64,000 nucleotides of DNA from Phycisphaerae bacterium. GTDB taxonomy: Bacteria; Chloroflexota; Anaerolineae; 4572-78; J111. The translations under genes and the position numbers were made by a program. Of this stretch, positions 17,152 through 25,448 are shown piece after piece. How positions within the stretch are numbered: the stretch's first letter is position 1; every line of letters starts with the position of its first letter. The notes under the pieces were generated by a model that was not told where the DNA came from, ran no database searches, and worked only from the letters and a program-made list of their open reading frames with translations. Location: NCBI GenBank assembly GCA_028285035.1, contig JANQQF010000011.1, positions 62,001 to 126,000 on the forward strand, in the 5' to 3' direction.

Positions 17152-20100
17152 CTATGATAGCACGTCTCGCAAAAATTGACCAGTGTAACTTTCCTCAACT
17201 TGCGCCACATCCTCGGGGCTACCACTGGCGATAATTTGGCCGCCACCATCCCCGCCATCTGGCCCCAAATCAACGATCCAATCGGTGCTTTTGATCACAT
17301 CCAGATTGTGCTCAATCACGATCACCGTGTTTCCTGAATCGGTCAGACGTTGCAATACATCAAGGAGTTTTTGAATGTCAGCAAAGTGCAGACCCGTGGT
17401 TGGTTCATCCAAAATATAGACAGTATCCCCGGTTGAGACGCGGGACAACTCCTTCGCTAGCTTTACCCGCTGGGCCTCACCCCCAGACAAGGTGGTCGCA
17501 CTTTGGCCCAGTTTGATGTAATCGAGGCCAACATCATGCAGCGTGGTTAGGATGCGTTTGACCCGAGGGATGTTCTCAAAGAACCCAAGGGCCGTAGCTA
17601 CGTCCATGTTGAGGACTTCCGAAATATTTTTACCTTTGTATCGAACCTGTAATGTTTCTCGATTGAAGCGAGTGCCGTGACATACATCACAGGTGACCCA
17701 CACGTCGGGCAGGAAGTGCATCTCGACGATTTTCTGACCGTGCCCAGAGCAAGCCTCGCACCGCCCACCTTTAACATTGAAACTAAAGCGACCCGGCTTA
17801 TAACCTCTGGTCTTCGCGTCGGGTGTTTCCGCAAAGAGCTTGCGAATATCATCCCAAACCTTGACATAGGTGGCTGGATTGCTGCGCGGGGTCCGCCCGA
17901 TGGGATCTTGGGTGATGTGGATGACCTTGTCAACTTCGTCCAGCCCTGTCAGTTGATCATGATGTCCTGGTCTGGTTTGAGACTTGTGCAAGGCCCTTGC
18001 CAAGGCGGGGTAAAGTGTCTCGGTGACCAAGCTGCTCTTGCCGCTCCCACTGACTCCAGTCACACAGACAAAACATTTCAACGGAAAACGAGCGGTCACA
18101 TTCTTTAAGTTATGGTGGGTGACCCCTTGCAACTCCAACCATTGCCTATTCGCCTTTCGGCGATCTTTGCCAGAAGAAACTTGTTTGGTGCCAGCCACAT
18201 ACTGTCCCGTAATGGAGTGATCTGCCCCCATCATCGCCTCTGGGGTGCCGCTAAAAACAACCTCCCCCCCTTTAACCCCGGCCCCTGGTCCAAAATCGAT
18301 GACCCAATCGGCGGAGATAATTGTTTCCTCATCATGCTCAACCACGAGGACGGTGTTGCCCAAATCACGTAGGTGGAGTAATGAGTTAAGGAGGCGACGA
18401 TTGTCTCGCTGGTGCAATCCGATGGAAGGTTCATCTAAAATGTACATCACTCCCACTAGCCCAGAGCCAATTTGCGAGGCTAGCCGGATGCGCTGCCCTT
18501 CCCCCCCAGACAATGAAGGGGCCGAGCGATCCAAAGTCAGGTAATGTAAGCCCACATCCAACATAAAGCGGAGACGATCTCGAATTTCCTTGAGGAGTTC
18601 GAAGGCGATTTCCAACTGTTGAGCGGAAAGGCTGTTTTGTGATGCAGATAATTTCTTCTTTTTTGTCGCTCCATTAGGCACAACGGTCATCTCGCCTGGC
18701 TCTTCACCCATCAAGCGACAAATCCAGGTGTAGGCCTCGGTCACGTTCATCGTTGTGGTGTCGGAGATGGTTAGCCCGCCCAACTTCACCGCAAGCGCTT
18801 CAGGTCGGAGCCGCTTGCCGTGACAATTGAGGCAAGGTTGCTGGCTCAAATAGCGACTGTAATAATCACGCATCCCTTCAGAATGGGTCTCTTTGTATCG
18901 TCGCTTGGTTGTGGCAATCGTGCCCTCATAGGGCCAATTTCCTGTGAAGTTTTCGCTTTCGTATTTGAACTTTATATCGGGATTGCCATATAAAATCAGG
19001 TTAGTCACCTCATCGGGTAACTCTCGCCAAGGCGTGTCCAAGCTGATTTTGAAACGAGCTGCAATCTGGGTTGCGATTTGTTTGGACCAACTATTTTTCT
19101 TGCTGACTTCACCCCAAGGTAAGACCGCACCCTCATTAATTGATTTGTTGGGATTGACAAACAGATCTGGGTCAAACTCAAATTGAGTGCCCAAGCCGTT
19201 ACAGTCGGGGCACATGCCGAGCGGGGAGTTGAAGCTAAACATTTGGGGAGTCAGTTCTGGGAAACTTAACCCACAATGAGGGCAAGCATTCTTTTCTGAC
19301 ATGACCAACTCTTCCCCGTCAATCACATCAATCATAATCAGCCCGTCACCCCAACGTAGGGCCGTTTCGATAGAGTCGCCCAATCGCCCCATAAAATCTT
19401 CATCTTGTTCAGTGGGCATCACCAGACGATCCACGACCAGTTCGATATCGTGCTTCTTGTTTTTAGCCAGTTTGATTCGCTCTTCCAAATCAGTGATCAC
19501 CCCATCAATCCGGGCGCGGGCAAAGCCATCAGCTCGGGCTTGGGCTAGAACATCCTCAAACATCCCCTTGCGTCCCTTAGCCACAGAGGCCAAAATCTGG
19601 AAGCGAGTTTCGGCGGGCAGGGTTGCCACTTGCTCTATAATCTGTTGGGCACTTTGCTGGCGTACCTCTCGACCACAGTTGTAGCAATGCGGTGCACCTG
19701 TGCGGGCGAAGAGGACCCGCAGGTAGTCATACACTTCAGTCACCGTGCCAACCGTGCTGCGAGGATTCTTGCTGACGGCCTTTTGCTCAATCGCAATCGC
19801 GGGGCTGAGACCGCCGATGTAATCGACCTTTGGTTTTTCCATTTGGCCCAAAAATTGGCGGGCATAGGCTGATAGACTTTCAACGTAACGGCGTTGCCCC
19901 TCTGCGTAGAGGGTATCGAAAGCGAGTGATGATTTGCCACTACCGCTAACGCCCGTAAAAACGACCATTTTGTTTCGTGGAATCTCAACATCGATACCTT
20001 TGAGGTTGTGTTCTTTAGCCCCTTTCACCACAATTTTGTTGGTTGGGGTAGTGGGGGGTGTTTCATCCAGAGAGGTACTTAAGACCATATCAATTGCCAT
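17152..20100 (-). CDS. uvrA: Excinuclease ABC subunit A
   Basis: 982-residue UvrA, the damage-sensing ATPase of nucleotide excision repair, acting with UvrB and UvrC. Two ABC modules are visible: two Walker A motifs GVSGSGKSS, and signature motifs [13 protein letters not shown] and [11 protein letters not shown]. Zinc-finger cysteines appear as CPHCG with CPDCNG and as CEACSG with CDVCHG. I start at 20100 (MAIDMVLS), where GTGGAG precedes by about 9 nt; the longer frame from 20205 adds 35 residues without family similarity. A lysine-rich insert ([10 protein letters not shown]) sits before the first signature. A promoter and LexA-like box lie upstream. Confidence 0.97.
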   Translation of the reverse strand: MAIDMVLSTSLDETPPTTPTNKIVVKGAKEHNLKGIDVEIPRNKMVVFTGVSGSGKSSLAFDTLYAEGQRRYVESLSAYARQFLGQMEKPKVDYIGGLSPAIAIEQKAVSKNPRSTVGTVTEVYDYLRVLFARTGAPHCYNCGREVRQQSAQQIIEQVATLPAETRFQILASVAKGRKGMFEDVLAQARADGFARARIDGVITDLEERIKLAKNKKHDIELVVDRLVMPTEQDEDFMGRLGDSIETALRWGDGLIMIDVIDGEELVMSEKNACPHCGLSFPELTPQMFSFNSPLGMCPDCNGLGTQFEFDPDLFVNPNKSINEGAVLPWGEVSKKNSWSKQIATQIAARFKISLDTPWRELPDEVTNLILYGNPDIKFKYESENFTGNWPYEGTIATTKRRYKETHSEGMRDYYSRYLSQQPCLNCHGKRLRPEALAVKLGGLTISDTTTMNVTEAYTWICRLMGEEPGEMTVVPNGATKKKKLSASQNSLSAQQLEIAFELLKEIRDRLRFMLDVGLHYLTLDRSAPSLSGGEGQRIRLASQIGSGLVGVMYILDEPSIGLHQRDNRRLLNSLLHLRDLGNTVLVVEHDEETIISADWVIDFGPGAGVKGGEVVFSGTPEAMMGADHSITGQYVAGTKQVSSGKDRRKANRQWLELQGVTHHNLKNVTARFPLKCFVCVTGVSGSGKSSLVTETLYPALARALHKSQTRPGHHDQLTGLDEVDKVIHITQDPIGRTPRSNPATYVKVWDDIRKLFAETPDAKTRGYKPGRFSFNVKGGRCEACSGHGQKIVEMHFLPDVWVTCDVCHGTRFNRETLQVRYKGKNISEVLNMDVATALGFFENIPRVKRILTTLHDVGLDYIKLGQSATTLSGGEAQRVKLAKELSRVSTGDTVYILDEPTTGLHFADIQKLLDVLQRLTDSGNTVIVIEHNLDVIKSTDWIVDLGPDGGDGGGQIIASGSPEDVAQVEESYTGQFLRDVLS

Positions 20101-20265
20101 AAATTTATCACTCCACGATAGTAAAAAGTAACAAGCTAACAAGGCTACAAGGTTGGAACGCTGTAGGTTGTAGGGGGATGAAGGAAACAGGGTAGTGGAT
20201 TGCAAAAAAATTGAGATTGCTGCTGCTTTGCAACCGGCTACCCTGTCTTGTTACTTGACATATTA

Positions 20266-20315
20266 GAACAAAGTTTCTATGAGGCTATTCTAGCATGGCT
20301 TGAATGTTCCGACAA
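20266..20315 (-). promoter_or_regulatory. uvrA promoter with LexA-like box
   Basis: Reading the minus strand, TTGTCG (20315-20310) and TAGAAT (20292-20287) are 17 bp apart, a good sigma-70-type pair pointing at uvrA. Just downstream lies GAAACTTTGTTC (20277-20266), one base away from the Gram-positive-type SOS box GAAC-N4-GTTC. LexA control of uvrA is common in bacteria, but the LexA box of this organism is not known to me. Confidence 0.45.
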
Positions 20316-20361
20316 GAATTTAGACGATGTTAGATTCAGGAAAATTACGTAGTTGTCGATG

Positions 20362-22524
20362 CTATTTTTCGACCAAAATAATAAAGGCATCATCGGGGAT
20401 TTGTTGGCCTTTGTCGTTGATGATTGGGAGGCGTTTTCCTGTGGCTGGGTTATAGAGACCGATGGCTAGATGATCAACTTGGCTGTAATCGTCGACGGGC
20501 AGGAAATGGATGTCTTGAATGACTTCATTGGGTTGCCATTGGCTGGTGGGGTAGCGATTGCTGACAGGTGGCTGGTCAGCTTGGGCGCGGACAAAGCCAT
20601 CACTGGCGCGAAGGTGAATAAATACCGTAAAATCGTTTGTTTGTGAGACCAGGGTTTGCCAGTAAAGAATTAGATGAGGGGGAAGAGGTGCATCGGGCTG
20701 TAAATTGAGCTTCCAATCAAGAAGATGAATCGATTCTACTGTTCCTAGGGTCGCTAACGGGGCCGTTTCTGGTGATAACAGAGGGGTGGGTTGAACGTAA
20801 TAAAGATAATCACCCTCAAATTCTCCAATCGTTAAAAAGGAGGGCTGTCGCTCAACCGACCAACGATCAAAGTCCTCCCACTGGCTGCGATCAAAAGGCG
20901 CTTCACTCGGATGGACCAATAAATAGAATGGATGGGGTGAGGCTTGAGCTAAATTTTGCAAAGCCGCCAGCGATGCTTCATCAGGGAAATTAGCTAATTG
21001 CTTGGCCAACTGTGGTTGGCGAGGTGGGGTGTAACCTGAATAACCATTGATCAACTGCCACCAGCCTTGGGTGCTGGCATACAGTCGTTTGACCTCTGGA
21101 AATTCTGGGGCAGGTGCGCTGTGCATTGGTAGCTCCAGAACGGTGATGTCTGCTGGCTGCTGGCCAAGCCAACTATAAGCGGGATTGAGTGTTGTGCGAT
21201 TTTCGACAGGGGCTAGAGGTAATGGAATGGAAAGTGTTTCCACAAACAAAAATAGACTGATTACGAGAGGTATCAATAATCTAAAACGAGGTAAATATCT
21301 GACAAGTACATTGTAGCCGAATGCTGCGAGACCCGATAGGGCGAAGAGACTGGGGATGATCCAACGTGGCGGCACGCGAATAATGGTGGTGGGAGGCAGC
21401 AAGGTAGCCAAAGTCTGATAGGGTAAAGTGAATGTGAGCAGAAGAGTGAGACATAAAATGAGACCCAGTGCGCCTCGAAGTGAACGGCTGGGTGATCGTG
21501 TTGGTATCAAAGCGAATAGGGCCAAGATGGGCGCGATTATCCCCAGAAAAAGTACATTTTCTTCGGTAAAGCCAGCACGTGTTCGAAAAGGCTCGGTTAT
21601 TGGGCCGAAGATTGTGTTGAATGGAGTGGCGGCCAAAAAATCGCTCGGGTTGGCGGCTAGCGATAAAGCTAAACTGAGCGGGCGGGCCTCACGCAACTCA
21701 CTGAGCAGGGCGATGTAGGGCCAAACAAACGGCAATGTCATCAAGAAAATAAACAGACCACTCAAAATTAAAGATCTGTAAGTTGACCAAGCTTGTTGTT
21801 TGTAGTGATGAATGAGTAGGCTCAAACCAAAGATGGCCAGAATCAGGGCACTGTAGATGGCCAGGTACCAAGAGGCCAGGAATTGTAGCGTTGTGAAGAT
21901 TATGAGGCCGATATACAAGCGTTGCGGTGGGCGTTGTGGATTGCTCAAAATTTTATCTAGAAAGAGTAAGGCGAAGGGTAGCCAGTGAAAGGTTAATAGC
22001 TGTAAATGGGCTATGGCTGCAAAGCGATAGGGGGCGAAGGCAAAAATGAAGGCCCCGATAAAAGCTGCATCACGCCGCCCCGTCCAGCGCAACGTCAACA
22101 AGTACATCCCCAGTCCAGCTAGGGGAAAGGTCAGGAGTAGACTAATGTTGTAGGTTAAGACAGGCTCACCCCAAAGTAGATGAAGCGGAAGAATGAGAAT
22201 GGCTGTACTGATTAAATGTTCCGAATAGGCTAATGTGTTGGGGAGTGGGGCAAAGATGTTGGCGTTGAACAGATTTAGTGGATCATTTAGCAAGGCCTGA
22301 ATATCCCAAGCCAAAATCCAGGTATTGAGTAACGGATCACCAATGTCACTGGGAAGCGTTGTGGTTAGATTGAAGATAAGTGGGTGCGTTAGGATGAGGG
22401 TGAGGAGGGTGAAGGGGAGGAGGATGGTTAGCCCCTCTAACCCCACACAGGGGGGGATTCTTGATTTGACTCCCCCCTTTGAGGTGGGGGGGCTATTCTT
22501 AAAACGTTGTTCTTTCACCTTCAT
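20362..22524 (-). CDS. Large polytopic membrane protein, GT-C-like
   Basis: 720-residue membrane protein with about 10-12 hydrophobic segments and a soluble C-terminal beta-rich domain. The segment SDIGDPLLNTWILAWD in the first long loop, with its acidic residues, fits the active-site loop of GT-C glycosyltransferases that use polyprenyl-phosphate sugars. The reaction is not established. The C-terminal part resembles the ends of the two upstream genes (HLRASDG..., YPTSQWQPNEVIQD), so the three are related in that domain. The ATG overlaps the preceding stop as TAATG. Residues 11-32 are encoded by a palindromic repeat inserted in frame. Confidence 0.8.
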   Translation of the reverse strand: MKVKEQRFKNSPPTSKGGVKSRIPPCVGLEGLTILLPFTLLTLILTHPLIFNLTTTLPSDIGDPLLNTWILAWDIQALLNDPLNLFNANIFAPLPNTLAYSEHLISTAILILPLHLLWGEPVLTYNISLLLTFPLAGLGMYLLTLRWTGRRDAAFIGAFIFAFAPYRFAAIAHLQLLTFHWLPFALLFLDKILSNPQRPPQRLYIGLIIFTTLQFLASWYLAIYSALILAIFGLSLLIHHYKQQAWSTYRSLILSGLFIFLMTLPFVWPYIALLSELREARPLSLALSLAANPSDFLAATPFNTIFGPITEPFRTRAGFTEENVLFLGIIAPILALFALIPTRSPSRSLRGALGLILCLTLLLTFTLPYQTLATLLPPTTIIRVPPRWIIPSLFALSGLAAFGYNVLVRYLPRFRLLIPLVISLFLFVETLSIPLPLAPVENRTTLNPAYSWLGQQPADITVLELPMHSAPAPEFPEVKRLYASTQGWWQLINGYSGYTPPRQPQLAKQLANFPDEASLAALQNLAQASPHPFYLLVHPSEAPFDRSQWEDFDRWSVERQPSFLTIGEFEGDYLYYVQPTPLLSPETAPLATLGTVESIHLLDWKLNLQPDAPLPPHLILYWQTLVSQTNDFTVFIHLRASDGFVRAQADQPPVSNRYPTSQWQPNEVIQDIHFLPVDDYSQVDHLAIGLYNPATGKRLPIINDKGQQIPDDAFIILVEK
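22436..22500. repeat. Palindromic repeat inside the coding sequence (copy 1)
   Basis: C-run/G-run sequence with pairing arms (cccccacctc-type against gaggtggggg-type, and ccccacacaggggggg). On the minus strand it encodes proline/glycine-rich SPPTSKGGVKSRIPP and continues to GLEGLT, just before the first membrane segment. The composition differs sharply from the surrounding transmembrane coding sequence. It resembles dispersed REP-type elements that insert in coding regions and keep the frame. Confidence 0.6.
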
Positions 22525-25448
22525 TACTCAACAACCCAAACAAAACTATTATCCGGCTGGGGCTGCCCCTCGGTATTTGTAACAGGTAGCCGTTCGCCAG
22601 TCCCCGTGTGATAGATGCCGATGGCGATGGCAGCTAGCTCAGGGTTCGCGCTAATGTTTCGTTGGTCAAGGATGGGGGTGTTAGGCAACCAATCACCCAA
22701 AAGATACTGATTATCAAAGGGAGCACCATCTCGCTGATCAATTAAATTGTTCTCGCTATCAAGCAGATGGACAAAAATTGTGTGGTTTGGGTCAAGTGGC
22801 TGAGACGTTTGCCAGCGGAGTTGCAGCGTTTCAGCCGAAAGCACAGGCTGGGCCAACATCACCGACGGCCCAAAACGGGCGACCGGATTGGTTATGTTTG
22901 GCTCATTAGGAGTAGTAAGCCAAATTGAGCCGATGTTCGCCACCGTTTGTCCATCAGCTAGCGACAATCGTTCATTTGTCGCACGATCATACACACCGAC
23001 CGTCAAATCATACCGAATCGGGGGGATATCCGCTGGGATGTGAAGTTTGAGGGGGTTGCGAAGATACAAGCCAGGGGGCCAATTACGCGTGGGGATGTTG
23101 TCGGGATGAACCTCATCGACGGTGGCGTAAGTTTGGCCGTTGGGGCTATCAAGATGCAGGAAGACCGAGTAGTTTGTCTCCAAATCCTGAATAGCCCGCC
23201 AATACAGCACAGCCTCCAGGTCAGTTTCAGCCCCTGATGGTGATAAGGCCACAGCTTTTGGTAAGTTGTCTACCCCTACGAGCCGAATTTGATCCCCAAA
23301 ATCGATTGCCATACCTTGGTCGGCAGGCCGAGGCTGGTCAGGGTCGGATTGATGCACAAATAAAGGGGCAAGGGGTCGAGAGATGGCGTAGAGAATGAGG
23401 CAGAGGAGAAGGATAATAATTGGAGATTGGAGATTAGAGATTAGAGATTGACCTTGGGTCGTGGGCGAGGCGGTCGTCGATGCGTTGGGGGATTTTGTTA
23501 GGATGAGTATTGAAATGAGGCCGCCCACTAGGCCAATGAATGAGATGGTGGTGAGCCAGAAACCGATGGTTCGTAACGGTGTGCTTTCGAGGCGAAGGGT
23601 AAGGGTGTGTTCGCCTGGGGGGATGGTGGCTTGGATGAGACCGGTGTTAGGGGTGATATCGAAATCGAGCGGATCATCGTTGAGGTAGAGCTGCCAGCCG
23701 GGCCAATAGAGTGTTCGTAAGGTCGCCTGGAATTCCTCAGGTGTTTCAATCTGCCAGGTATCTTGTTCGGCCAAATGACTGATGTGATTCACCCTAGCTG
23801 TATCAGGAACGGTGCTTGGGTCCAATTTTTCGGGCCAGCGACCAGCCTCATAATCGTTCTCGAAAACACTAGGCTCGGGGTGCTGCTGCGCCCCACGTGG
23901 TAGAAACTCTCCAGTGCTGGTTGTGCCAATTGCGCCCGAGATGACCTCGTAGGTAAAGGCGTCAGGCGGTTCGGGGGTGCCCCATACAATGAACTGGGAA
24001 GGATAGAGGTAGGGGGCGTTAAGGGCGATAACGATGGTGATTGCGATTAGGGTGAGGATTTGAAACGAAAATGTTGAAGTTTGGATAGCTCTCCCCCCCT
24101 CATTCCCACCCACTAGGGGGGATGTTTTTGCCCCTTCCCCTTGCAGGGGGAGAGACTTTCCGAAGGAAAGGGGAGGGGGTAGAGTATTCGTTGAATTCGT
24201 ATTTGTGTTTACCCATAGTGACATTACTTGAGCCAAACCCGCTCCCGCCAGGACTGCCGCGCAGAAAATGGCGGGGCCGAGCATACGCCACGGAAATTCG
24301 GCTAATTCAAGTAGGGGGATATTCTCCCAGACCGCCTGCGAACTTGGTAGAGCAAGAAAGCTGTAGGTGAGAAAGGCTAGGGCGAAAAAGATGGTGTAAG
24401 GGGTGGTGCTTTGCTGGGTTGCTGGTGTGATTGAGCGAGAAGCGAGCCGGCGTAGCAGGAAGATGATCAGGGCGAGGATGCTAAGCAGGGCCGTGATGAG
24501 TTGGGCGAGACCAAGGCTAAGGGGGAATTCGGGGTTGATGGCGGCTAAGTCGAGCAGAACGGGCGGAGCAGTAAACTCTGTTAGTGAGATGAAGTTCTCT
24601 CGAAAATCAAAGAAGCCTTCGGTGATGCCCTCGAGCTTGATGTCGTGTCGTTCCCCAAAGGCTGGCAGCCAAAAGATGGCAGACAAACCAAGGCCGAGTA
24701 GACCGCCAATAAAGGTGCGTAGTGTCGGGGCGAATAGGCGACCGACTAGCGTGGATTTGTCAGACTTGAAAGCTATTAAGGCTAATAAGAAAAGTAGGTA
24801 AACGGCAAAAATTGGGCCAAACAACATTGTACTGATGTTGTGACTAAAAAGCAGGGCTGCAAGTGACAACGGGGCCAGAATATTGAAGAAGCGGGGGCGC
24901 TCTTCGGTAATCAGACCGTGAAAGGCCCAGAAAATTAAGGGGTAACAGGCCAAGCCGATGAATTGGCCATAGTTACCCTGAATGTAAGCCTCCCGCAAGC
25001 GATAGGGCGCATAAACATAAACGGCTGCGGCGAATAGTGCCGGATACGTGCCGTAAATCCGACGGACAAAAAGAAACATCCCCAAACTGTACAATAAAAA
25101 TGTAACGATAAGAATCGCTTTCATTGCGGTATCCAGGGGAAGCCCAAGAAGGTGGAAAAGTTGAGTGCCGTGATAAAGGGATGGGGGGGCATAGCTAAAG
25201 ATGGGCATCCCGTGACCTAGGGCCAAATCAGTTCCCCAACGCGGGTAGAACGTACCTTGTTGCCAAGCCTCATTGAGTTCAACCTGACGCATCAAATGCG
25301 CTGGCCCGTCCGCTGTGTTTGGTAATCCGGCATGAGTGAGGAGGGGGAGTAAGGCGAAGAGGGGGATGATGAGAGCAAAGAAATGGTAAATTGTGAATAC
25401 GAACGCTTTGCGTTCGCCTGAATTGTGAATGGTGAATTTTTTATTCAT
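22524..25448 (-). CDS. Large membrane protein, PTPS-related (PF10131-like) family
   Basis: 974-residue polytopic protein. The N-terminal region has the family pattern seen in 6-pyruvoyl-tetrahydropterin-synthase-related membrane proteins: GLPNTADGPAHLMRQ, then FYPRWGTDLALGHGMPIFSY, then an FLFVRRIYGTY helix end and APYRLREAYIQGNYGQ. About 10-12 membrane segments are followed by one hydrophobic segment near 650 and two soluble beta domains at the C-terminus. Likely an envelope glycan or lipid glycosyltransferase, by analogy only. The start overlaps the upstream stop (TAATG). A G/P-rich insert (LPPPLSFGKSLPLQGEGA and following) interrupts a loop around residue 430 and is encoded by a palindromic repeat. 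Confidence 0.8.
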   Translation of the reverse strand: MNKKFTIHNSGERKAFVFTIYHFFALIIPLFALLPLLTHAGLPNTADGPAHLMRQVELNEAWQQGTFYPRWGTDLALGHGMPIFSYAPPSLYHGTQLFHLLGLPLDTAMKAILIVTFLLYSLGMFLFVRRIYGTYPALFAAAVYVYAPYRLREAYIQGNYGQFIGLACYPLIFWAFHGLITEERPRFFNILAPLSLAALLFSHNISTMLFGPIFAVYLLFLLALIAFKSDKSTLVGRLFAPTLRTFIGGLLGLGLSAIFWLPAFGERHDIKLEGITEGFFDFRENFISLTEFTAPPVLLDLAAINPEFPLSLGLAQLITALLSILALIIFLLRRLASRSITPATQQSTTPYTIFFALAFLTYSFLALPSSQAVWENIPLLELAEFPWRMLGPAIFCAAVLAGAGLAQVMSLWVNTNTNSTNTLPPPLSFGKSLPLQGEGAKTSPLVGGNEGGRAIQTSTFSFQILTLIAITIVIALNAPYLYPSQFIVWGTPEPPDAFTYEVISGAIGTTSTGEFLPRGAQQHPEPSVFENDYEAGRWPEKLDPSTVPDTARVNHISHLAEQDTWQIETPEEFQATLRTLYWPGWQLYLNDDPLDFDITPNTGLIQATIPPGEHTLTLRLESTPLRTIGFWLTTISFIGLVGGLISILILTKSPNASTTASPTTQGQSLISNLQSPIIILLLCLILYAISRPLAPLFVHQSDPDQPRPADQGMAIDFGDQIRLVGVDNLPKAVALSPSGAETDLEAVLYWRAIQDLETNYSVFLHLDSPNGQTYATVDEVHPDNIPTRNWPPGLYLRNPLKLHIPADIPPIRYDLTVGVYDRATNERLSLADGQTVANIGSIWLTTPNEPNITNPVARFGPSVMLAQPVLSAETLQLRWQTSQPLDPNHTIFVHLLDSENNLIDQRDGAPFDNQYLLGDWLPNTPILDQRNISANPELAAIAIGIYHTGTGERLPVTNTEGQPQPDNSFVWVVE
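24091..24180. repeat. Palindromic repeat inside the coding sequence (copy 2)
   Basis: Two adjacent C-rich/G-rich palindromic units (cccaccca-ctagggggg and ccccttccccttgcaggggg, then actttccgaaggaaaggg). On the minus strand they encode PPPLSFGKSLPLQGEGAKTS and PLVGGNEGGR without breaking the frame. They lie in a loop between membrane segments of the PTPS-related protein. Confidence 0.65.
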
